A stretch of 26,469 nucleotides of DNA from a virus, in IMG/VR virus record IMGVR_UViG_3300028364_000127, positions 1 through 26,469 of that record; one strand, written 5' to 3'. The notes under the pieces are model-generated. The model had not been told where the DNA came from. It ran no database searches and worked only from the letters and a program-made list of their open reading frames with translations. Within the stretch, counting starts at the first letter, position 1, and the number at the start of each line of letters is the position of its first letter. Of the stretch, positions 20,602 through 26,469 are shown in pieces. The translations under genes were made by a program, and so were the position numbers.

Positions 20602-22075
20602 TCGTTTCGGGAAAGCTCGCAGCCTGATCGCAGCCGAGTGCCGGTACGATCCGCTGATGTTCGCAGAGGTGGCGTGGCCTTGGGGCGAGGGGCACCTCAA
20701 GGACCGCGACATCCGGGCGTGGCAGAGCGAGGTGCTGGACGAGATCGCCAAGCACCTGAAGGACCCGGCCACGCGCCACAGCGTCATGCGCATCGCGGTG
20801 GCGTCAGGCCACGGGATCGGCAAGTCCGCCCTCACCGGCATGCTGACATCTTGGGCGCTGTCGTGCTGGCGCGATCCACGGATCGTCATCACGGCCAACA
20901 CCGAGACACAGCTGCTCACCAAGACCTCACCTGAGGTCGGCAGCTGGATCAGGTCCTCGCTGTTCGGCGACCTGTTCCAGATCGACGCCATGTCGATCCG
21001 CTACAAGGCGCGGCCTGAGCAGCACCGCGCGGACCTGATCACCAACAGCGAGAGCAACCCAGAGGCGTTTGCAGGACTGCACGCGGAGGGCCGCTTGGTG
21101 CTCGTGATCGTCGACGAGGCCAGCGCGCTGCCGGAGAACATCTACGAGACGATCCTTGGCGCGCTGACCGACGAGAATACCGTGCTGATCTTTGTCTTGA
21201 TGGGGAACCCGACCAGCGCTTACGGCGCGTTCAGGGAGGCGTTCAGGAAGAACCGCAAGTTCTGGACGACGTGGAACATCGACAGCCGCGACGTCGAGGG
21301 CACGTCGAAGGAGTTCCTGAACCAGATTATCGAAGAGTTCGGCGAGCACAGCGATCAGGCCAAGGTCAGGGTCAAGGGCATCTTCCCCGCCGCGTCGCAG
21401 AAGCAGTTCATCCCGACCCCGTACATCGACGCATCGTACGGTCGACATCTGCGCAAGGAGCAGTACGAGTTCGCGCCGAAGATACTGAGCTGCGACCCTG
21501 CATGGGAGGGCGACGACCTGCTCGTCATCGGCATGCGGCAGGGGCTCAAGTTCGACATCCTTGAGGTGCTGGAGAAGAACGACAACGACGTCTTCATTGC
21601 TGCCAAGCTGGCCAACTACGAGGACAGTCTGGAGTGCGACGCGGTGTTCGTCGACGCGGGCTACGGCACCGGCATCGCCAGCGCAGGCAAGACCATGGGC
21701 CGCAGCTGGACGCTGGTCTGGTTCGGATCAGCGCCAGAGACGCCCGGCTATCGCAACAAGCGCGCCGAGATGTACGGCAAAGCTAAGCAGTGGCTGATGG
21801 ACGGCGGCGCGATCCCACGCATCCAGCGACTGTACGATGATCTCGTTTCGGTTGAGACCAAGCCGGACAACGGAGGCATCATCCAGCTGATATCGAAGCA
21901 GGAGATGAAGAAGAAAAAGCTGCCTTCGACCGACTATGCCGACGCGTTGGCGTTGACCTTCGCCTATGAGGTATCATCCAAGGCAACGATATTGAAAGCC
22001 GAGACGGTCAGCAGGCAATCCTCCCGCCGGAGGGACAGCCGCGCCGACGAAGTGTTCGACCCATACGAGGACTGA
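20591..22075 (+). CDS. terL: terminase large subunit
   Basis: The packaging motor ATPase-nuclease, 494 residues. Walker A is SGHGIGKS (72-79), Walker B with catalytic D175-E176 (LVIVDEASALP), a coupling-type stretch FVLMGNPTS (201-209), and nuclease acids D302 (CDPAWEGDD), D355 (VFVDAGYGTG) and D448/D451 (TDYADALALTFA). The order and spacing are those of complete terminases. ATG 20591 overlaps the small subunit gene. The C-terminus is charged (SSRRRDSRADEVFDPYED), a common portal-docking feature. Confidence 0.95.
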   Translation: MTPDRFGKARSLIAAECRYDPLMFAEVAWPWGEGHLKDRDIRAWQSEVLDEIAKHLKDPATRHSVMRIAVASGHGIGKSALTGMLTSWALSCWRDPRIVITANTETQLLTKTSPEVGSWIRSSLFGDLFQIDAMSIRYKARPEQHRADLITNSESNPEAFAGLHAEGRLVLVIVDEASALPENIYETILGALTDENTVLIFVLMGNPTSAYGAFREAFRKNRKFWTTWNIDSRDVEGTSKEFLNQIIEEFGEHSDQAKVRVKGIFPAASQKQFIPTPYIDASYGRHLRKEQYEFAPKILSCDPAWEGDDLLVIGMRQGLKFDILEVLEKNDNDVFIAAKLANYEDSLECDAVFVDAGYGTGIASAGKTMGRSWTLVWFGSAPETPGYRNKRAEMYGKAKQWLMDGGAIPRIQRLYDDLVSVETKPDNGGIIQLISKQEMKKKKLPSTDYADALALTFAYEVSSKATILKAETVSRQSSRRRDSRADEVFDPYED

Positions 22076-22081
22076 GAGCCA

Positions 22082-22303
22082 ATGTGCAAAGCACCCAGCA
22101 TGCCGTCACCGCCGCCGCCGCCGCCGCCGCTGCCACCGCCGCGCGCGCTGTCCCGCACGCCTAGCCGCGTCCGTCCGACGCAGAACCCCACTGTGGGCGC
22201 GCAGTCGACGCGGTCAACTGTCGTGAACCCGAGCGGTATCCCCATGGCGATGAGGGCGCAGGGCGTGTCACTGGGCGGCACCGGCACCGTCTTGGGAGGC
22301 TGA
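22082..22303 (+). CDS. small proline-rich protein between terminase and portal
   Basis: A 73-residue protein with an eight-proline run near residues 10-17 and a Ser/Thr/Arg/Gly-rich remainder. Small proteins starting MC-x-PS/KMPxPPxPP are common between the large terminase and portal genes of podoviruses and siphoviruses; their role is unknown. GAGAGCC precedes the ATG. The GCC-rich CCGCCGCCG run (22107-22130) encodes the proline tract. Confidence 0.75.
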   Translation: MCKAPSMPSPPPPPPPLPPPRALSRTPSRVRPTQNPTVGAQSTRSTVVNPSGIPMAMRAQGVSLGGTGTVLGG

Positions 22304-22306
22304 TCC

Positions 22307-24046
22307 TTGTACAACGATCCAACCAAGCGCATGAAGCGCATTGCCAAGAGCTTGAAGGACCAGCGCACTGACTGGGAGCCGCACTTCGAGGTGCTGGAGC
22401 GGCACTTCATGCCACGCCGTGGCAACTTCTCGGCTGACCCCGTCAACAAGGCGAGAACAGACCGAGGCAAGGAGCTGAACCAGACGTTGATCGACGGCAC
22501 GCCGATGCGCGCCCTGCGCATCCTGAAGAGCGGGCTGCAGGCAGGCATCACCAGCCCGGCGCGCCCGTGGTTCAGGCTGCAGCCCCTCGATCCGGGCAAG
22601 CGTAAGAACAAGAACGTCACCGAGTATCTGGCCAAGGCCGAGTACGAGATGCGCCGCCTCGCCGAGCGCACCGGCATATACAACATGCTGCACACCGGCT
22701 ACGGCGATCTTGGCGTGTACGGCAGCGAGTGCGGCCTGATCGAGGACAAAGGCCCAACCGACCTGCGCCCTGTTCAGCTCGTGCCGGGCAGCTACTGGCT
22801 GGGCTCCACGCAGGAGCAGACCATCGACACGATATACCGAGAGTTCGGCCTGACGGTCAACCAGATCGTCGGCAAGTTCGTGTTCAGGGGCAACCCCAGC
22901 AGCACGCCCGACTGGTCCAAGGTTCCAGACACGATCAAGAGGGCCTTCGACAACGGCGACGTTGGCGACACGAAGAAGGTCCAGCAGCTGATCATGCCGC
23001 GCACCGAGCGTGATCCTCGCAAGCAGGACGGCCAGAACAAGAAGATCGCCAGCGAATACTACATGGCCGAGGAGGATGGCTCGGGAGACAGCGGCAACCA
23101 CATCCAGATGGGCGATCTCGGATACGACACCAACCCCATCTCAGCCAGCCGCTGGGATGTCGTCGGGTATGAGACCTATGGCCGGTCGCCAGCGATGGAG
23201 ACGCTGCCGGACGTGCGTGAGCTGTTCGCCAAGCGCCGCGATTACATGGAGATGCTGCGCCGCCTGAACCGCCCACCGATGAACGCGCACAGCGATCTCC
23301 GCAACAGCGCGTTCTCGCTCATGCCGGGCCGCGTCAACTTCATGCAGGACCCAAGCAAGGGGCTGGTCCCAGCGTACCAAGTCAGCCCGCAGCTTGGCCC
23401 AATCGTACAGGACATCGAGAGCTCGAAGGACGCGATTTGGTCCGGCATGTACGCTGACCTGTTCATGATGATCAGCCAGCTCGACCGCCGTCAGATCACG
23501 GCCACCGAGATCGGTGAGCGCCGCGAAGAGAAGCTGATCGCCCTTGGCCCCGTGCTGGAGCGGCTGCACTTCGAGAAGCTGAAGCCTCTCGTCGAGCGGC
23601 TGTTCGACCGCGTGCAGACCAGCGGCGTGCTGGGTGCACCGCCGATTGAGCTGGTGGATGAAGAGATCGAGATCGACTTCATCTCGATGCTGGCGCAGGC
23701 GCAGAAGGCCGTGGCCACCGGTGCCATGGAACGCTTCGCGGGCTTCGTTGGCAACATGGCAGCAGTCAAGCCGCAGGTGCTGGACAAGTTCGATGAGGAC
23801 AAAGCGGTCGATGAGTACGCTGACATGCTGGGCGTGCCGCCGAGCGTCGTACGTGCACAGGAAGAGGTCGACGGCATTCGAGCCGCGCGGCAGCAGGCCG
23901 AAGCGCAGGCAGCTCAGATGGAGATGGCGACCCAGATGGCAGGCGCAGCCAACCAAGGCGCACAGGCCGCTAAGGTTCTGAGCGAGGCTGACAGCCCGCG
24001 TGGCAGCGCGCCGGGCGACGTACTTGCGAAGGCGGGTCTGGCATGA
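22307..24046 (+). CDS. portal / head-tail connector protein (PF12236-type)
   Basis: A 579-residue podovirus portal of the Head-tail_con family. The N-terminal core (RMKRIAKSLKDQRTDWEPHFEVLERHF) and AGITSPARPWFRL block (about 86-98) are typical. The central part (RRDYMEMLRRLNRPPM) and the later ITATEIGERREEKL (about residues 398-411) are also characteristic, and the C-terminal 100 residues are helical and Ala/Gln-rich. The start is TTG at 22307 with GGGAGG at 22294-22299 at good distance; ATG at 22331 is an alternative. The dodecameric portal is the docking site for terminase and tail. Confidence 0.92.
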   Translation: MYNDPTKRMKRIAKSLKDQRTDWEPHFEVLERHFMPRRGNFSADPVNKARTDRGKELNQTLIDGTPMRALRILKSGLQAGITSPARPWFRLQPLDPGKRKNKNVTEYLAKAEYEMRRLAERTGIYNMLHTGYGDLGVYGSECGLIEDKGPTDLRPVQLVPGSYWLGSTQEQTIDTIYREFGLTVNQIVGKFVFRGNPSSTPDWSKVPDTIKRAFDNGDVGDTKKVQQLIMPRTERDPRKQDGQNKKIASEYYMAEEDGSGDSGNHIQMGDLGYDTNPISASRWDVVGYETYGRSPAMETLPDVRELFAKRRDYMEMLRRLNRPPMNAHSDLRNSAFSLMPGRVNFMQDPSKGLVPAYQVSPQLGPIVQDIESSKDAIWSGMYADLFMMISQLDRRQITATEIGERREEKLIALGPVLERLHFEKLKPLVERLFDRVQTSGVLGAPPIELVDEEIEIDFISMLAQAQKAVATGAMERFAGFVGNMAAVKPQVLDKFDEDKAVDEYADMLGVPPSVVRAQEEVDGIRAARQQAEAQAAQMEMATQMAGAANQGAQAAKVLSEADSPRGSAPGDVLAKAGLA

Positions 24047-24261
24047 CGGATAACGTGCGCCCGTTCACGCTTGTCAACAGCGGCAAGGCGGAACCGCAGC
24101 GGAGTGGCACGCTCTACTGCACCGGCTGTGGCAGCCGCGCGTTTCGTCTCACAGTCGACGCAGACGACGCACCTTTGAGCATTGAGTGCCACAACTGCGA
24201 AGACGTCATGAACATCAGATGGGCACACGAAAAAGACCCTGACGTTGACCAAGGCACCTGA
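24043..24261 (+). CDS. small zinc-ribbon-like protein
   Basis: This 72-residue protein has two Cys pairs, C26-x2-C29 (CTGCGS) and C50-x2-C53 (CHNC), spaced as in a zinc ribbon with a beta-hairpin between. The flanking tails are polar and acidic. The ATG overlaps the portal stop (ATGA). Found between portal and the Bbp19-like gene, so it is expressed with head genes; function unknown. Confidence 0.7.
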   Translation: MTDNVRPFTLVNSGKAEPQRSGTLYCTGCGSRAFRLTVDADDAPLSIECHNCEDVMNIRWAHEKDPDVDQGT

Positions 24262-24267
24262 GGTACA

Positions 24268-24576
24268 GTGATCACCATGAACGACCAGACCGCCTCTTCA
24301 CGCCGCGAACGGCAGATGCAGAACGAGCAGCTGAACCAGCTGCGCGAGGCACTGCAGCACCCGCCGACGCGTGTCGTGATCCGGTGGCTACTGCACGACT
24401 GCGGCATCTACGACGTAGGCGTGCACGAGGAGCGCAGGGCCGTTGGCCTTGGCTTGATCCGCGCGATTGGCGAAGTCGATCCGTACGAGTACGTGCGGCT
24501 GATGAAAGAGGGCGCAGACGACTTAGTCGCACGCCGGAGCAAGACACAGAAATTGGAGAGAACCGATGACTACTGA
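24268..24576 (+). CDS. Bbp19-like phage protein
   Basis: A 102-residue protein like Bordetella phage Bbp19. The conserved core RWLLHDCGIYD...ERRAVGLGLIRAIGEVDPYEYVRLMKEG (about 39-82) matches that family's pattern of a helix, CG-x-Y/F, and a second helix with a G-L-x-L. A GTG at 24268 has AGG at a suitable distance; the ATG at 24277 would be a 13-base spacing. It overlaps the scaffold-like gene by 11 bases. Its position between portal and scaffold matches BPP-1. Confidence 0.8.
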   Translation: MITMNDQTASSRRERQMQNEQLNQLREALQHPPTRVVIRWLLHDCGIYDVGVHEERRAVGLGLIRAIGEVDPYEYVRLMKEGADDLVARRSKTQKLERTDDY

Positions 24577-25288
24577 GAGCACAACGGATACCGGTGGCGA
24601 CACCGGGACAGATGATCAGGTGACTGGCATCGCAAACGCCGACGACCAAGGTGACGCCCCTTCCGCCGACACGGCCCCGAAGGGTGTTGCTCTTGACGGA
24701 GGGACCGCTGATGGCGAGGACAACTCCAGCAAAGAGGAGGTCGATGGTGAAGCAAAAGAAGAAGCAGACAAAACCGACAAAGCCGAAGAAGTACTAGACG
24801 ATACTGTCCCCGAAGAGTACGCGTTTACGCTGCCCGAGGGGATGGAGGCCGACGAGGAACTGACCACTGCGATGTCACCCCTGTTCAAGGACTTGGGGCT
24901 GACGCAGGCGCAGGCTGACAAGATGGTCACAGCGTACGCGGAGACCATCGCAGCAAAAACCGAAGCTCAGGCTTCGGCGGTCACCAAGGTTCTGACAGGC
25001 TGGGTAACGGCAGGCAAGGATGACGCCGAGATCGGGAAAGGCAACTGGGACGCGAGCGTCGCGTCGGCCAACTCCGTGATCAAGAAGTTCGGTACCCCCG
25101 AGCTTGTCTCCGACGTCATGATCGGCAACGGGATGGGCAACCACCCCGAGATGATCCGCCTGCTGGCCCGTATCGGAGCGGCTGTCGCAGACGACACGCT
25201 TCACACCGGCGAAGAAATCGACGGCGCTGCCATCCCCATGGAGCAGTCATGGTACGGCGCGACCACACCAACAACCAAACAACGCTGA
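24566..25288 (+). CDS. capsid assembly scaffolding-like protein
   Basis: A 240-residue protein with a very acidic, Thr/Asp-rich N-terminal half (about 1-80), a central helical block (EADEELTTAMSPLFKDLGLTQAQADKM, around 97-124), and a C-terminal region with a mixed helical pattern (GNGMGNHPEMIRLLARIGAAVADD). Acidic helical proteins directly upstream of the major capsid gene are typical scaffolding proteins of podoviruses. Shine-Dalgarno GGAGAG precedes the ATG. No protease motif is seen. Confidence 0.85.
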   Translation: MTTESTTDTGGDTGTDDQVTGIANADDQGDAPSADTAPKGVALDGGTADGEDNSSKEEVDGEAKEEADKTDKAEEVLDDTVPEEYAFTLPEGMEADEELTTAMSPLFKDLGLTQAQADKMVTAYAETIAAKTEAQASAVTKVLTGWVTAGKDDAEIGKGNWDASVASANSVIKKFGTPELVSDVMIGNGMGNHPEMIRLLARIGAAVADDTLHTGEEIDGAAIPMEQSWYGATTPTTKQR

Positions 25289-25299
25289 GGTAAACTTCC

Positions 25300-26295
25300 A
25301 TGGCAACTATTGGAAACAGCTACCTGTCGCTCGCCGATCTCCGCAAGCAGCAGGACAAGAACGACCAGATCGCCGACATCATCGAGATCATGGCGAAGAA
25401 GAACGACATGATGGCCGATGCACCGACCATCGAGTGCAACGAGGGCAACACGCACCTCAACACCATGCGTACAGGTCTGCCGCAGGGCACGTGGCGCAAG
25501 CTGTATCAGGGCGTCCAGCCGACCAAAGGCACGACCACGCAGGTCCGCGACGCCACCGGTTATCTGGAAGACTGGTCCGAGGTCGACGCCAAGCTGGTCG
25601 AGAAGGCGAGCAACCCCGCCAAGTTCCGCGCGAACGAGGCCAAGGCGCACATCATGGGCATCGCCCACCAGCTCGGCGAGACGATGGTCTACGGCGACAC
25701 CGCGACCGATCCCGAGCGGTTCACCGGCCTGTCGCCGCGCTTCAACTCTCTGAGTGCTGACAACGGCAACCAGATCATCGACGCGGGGGGTACGGGGTCA
25801 GACAACACCTCGATATTTTTCGTAACGTGGGGCGAGCAGACGTGCCACATGCTGTATCCTGAGGGGTCCCCTCTGGGCATCACCCGCAAGGATTTGGGTG
25901 TGTCCACGAAGGAGCTGGCCGACGGCTCGCTCTATGAGGTCTTCCGTGAGAAGTTCTGCGTCGACATCGGCATGAGCGTTCGCGACTGGCGTGCCGTCGC
26001 AGCTGTGCGGAACATCGACATGTCGAACCTGACCCCTGACGCAGCCACCGGCGCGGACCTCGTGGACCTGATGATCGACGCGTACTACCAGCTGGACAAC
26101 GCCAACATGGCCGACGGTTCGTGCGTCATCTACACCAGCCGCACCATTGCCAAGACCCTGCACAAGCAGGCGATGAACAAGGCGAACGTCCAGCTCACGC
26201 TTGAGCAGTACGATGGCAAGCCGGTCACCATGTTCCTCGGCCACCCGATCCGTCGGATGGACGCGATCCTCGAAACTGAAGCGCGGATCACCTGA
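25300..26295 (+). CDS. major capsid protein (BPP-1/Bbp17-like)
   Basis: A 331-residue capsid subunit of the non-permuted HK97-like fold seen in Bordetella phage BPP-1 and relatives. Typical stretches are MATIGNSYLSLADLRKQ at the N-terminus, TGLPQGTWRKLYQGVQPTK (58-76), AHQLGETMVYGD (122-133) and HPIRRMDAIL near the C-terminus. GAGGTAAAC lies before the ATG. The next gene begins 88 bases later after a hairpin. Assignment from motif memory and gene order. Confidence 0.9.
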   Translation: MATIGNSYLSLADLRKQQDKNDQIADIIEIMAKKNDMMADAPTIECNEGNTHLNTMRTGLPQGTWRKLYQGVQPTKGTTTQVRDATGYLEDWSEVDAKLVEKASNPAKFRANEAKAHIMGIAHQLGETMVYGDTATDPERFTGLSPRFNSLSADNGNQIIDAGGTGSDNTSIFFVTWGEQTCHMLYPEGSPLGITRKDLGVSTKELADGSLYEVFREKFCVDIGMSVRDWRAVAAVRNIDMSNLTPDAATGADLVDLMIDAYYQLDNANMADGSCVIYTSRTIAKTLHKQAMNKANVQLTLEQYDGKPVTMFLGHPIRRMDAILETEARIT

Positions 26296-26301
26296 TCTGG
26301 C

Positions 26302-26328
26302 GGCGGGGGCAAACAACCTACCCCCGCC
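26302..26328. other. GC hairpin after major capsid gene
   Basis: A perfect 8-bp stem, GGCGGGGG with CCCCCGCC, and an 11-base loop lie 6 bases after the capsid stop. There is no T-run, so it may cause partial attenuation or stabilise the capsid mRNA, a common arrangement for highly expressed capsid genes. TTGACA at 26343-26348 has no good -10. Confidence 0.6.
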
Positions 26329-26383
26329 CCATCGCAGATGATTTGACATCGCAACATCAACCGTTAGCACAGAGGTGCACACC

Positions 26384-26469
26384 ATGATCTTCGACAGTAC
26401 CAACCTGTTCAGCGACGACCAAGCGATCACCGCTTCGGCTGTTTCGACGAACGTAATTGACTTCGGGGC
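26384..26469 (+). CDS. partial gene, Bbp16-like cement/decoration protein
   Basis: Only 28 complete codons are visible, starting at an ATG with GAGGTG upstream. They read MIFDSTNLFSDDQAITASAV and onward, the typical N-terminus of Bbp16-like proteins that sit next to the capsid gene in BPP-1-type phages. These form cement or decoration trimers on the capsid shell. The rest lies beyond the window. Confidence 0.75.
   Translation, partial: MIFDSTNLFSDDQAITASAVSTNVIDFG

Noticed and set aside
22107-22130. CCGCCGCCG run as a repeat expansion or regulatory element
   Set aside because: It simply encodes the polyproline tract of a small protein common at this position in phages.
26343-26371. TTGACA at 26343 as promoter of the Bbp16-like gene
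   Set aside because: No acceptable -10 hexamer lies at 15-19 bases, and capsid genes are probably co-transcribed.
1-26469. tRNA genes, integrase, CRISPR array, reverse transcriptase or purZ
   Set aside because: I looked for cloverleaf-like stretches and for the key motifs of these genes on both strands and found none in the window. Absence by eye is not decisive for tRNAs.

Overview
The window is part of a GC-rich, short-tailed (podovirus-type) double-stranded DNA phage genome, or a prophage of that type. Two gene modules support this. One is a morphogenesis block resembling Bordetella phage BPP-1: terminase, Head-tail_con portal, Bbp19-like protein, acidic scaffold-like protein, BPP-1-type major capsid protein, and the start of a Bbp16-like cement protein. 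The other is a family-A DNA polymerase replication module. There is no integrase, repressor, tRNA or clear host gene. The base composition would suit an alphaproteobacterial host, but that is only an inference.

Layout. Bases 1-3498 (+ strand) hold the end of an upstream gene, a compact lysis cassette (coiled-coil membrane protein, GH24 endolysin with membrane tail, two holin-like membrane proteins), an exported or membrane-anchored small protein, and a calcineurin-type phosphoesterase with an N-terminal helix-turn-helix. A perfect bidirectional terminator (3501-3527) separates this from a long leftward block at 14620-3550.

Reading the leftward block in its own direction: an acidic Ala-rich protein, a ribbon-helix-helix-like protein, a run of small unknown proteins (one Cys/His-rich), a small membrane protein, a SprT-like zinc metalloprotease, a possible MazF/PemK-fold protein, a DUF2800 (PD-(D/E)XK, Cas4/RecB-like) nuclease, an acidic-tailed protein in the SSB position, DNA polymerase A with proofreading domain, then an HD phosphohydrolase (DatZ/YfbR-like) and a dATP/dGTP diphosphohydrolase-like protein (MazZ-like). 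A divergent promoter region (14621-14720) leads rightward to VRR-NUC nuclease, a small protein, an SNF2-type helicase and a primase-helicase of the VirE/DUF5906 kind. After an AT-rich intergenic region that looks like an origin or control region come the packaging and capsid genes.

The replication genes form one functional set (polymerase, primase-helicase, SNF2 helicase, two PD-(D/E)XK-type nucleases, SSB candidate) split over two divergent transcription units. The dNTP-editing pair next to the polymerase resembles the datZ-mazZ-dpoZ part of the 2-aminoadenine (Z) genome pathway, but no purZ is present in the window. The most unusual non-coding signals are a long, nearly continuous RNA-type hairpin with a Shine-Dalgarno-like loop before the primase-helicase, the AT-rich repeat region after it, a promoter whose start site appears to lie inside a terminator stem, and a recurring family of promoters built on TTGCGT/TTGCAA/TTGACC and TACTA-type elements.
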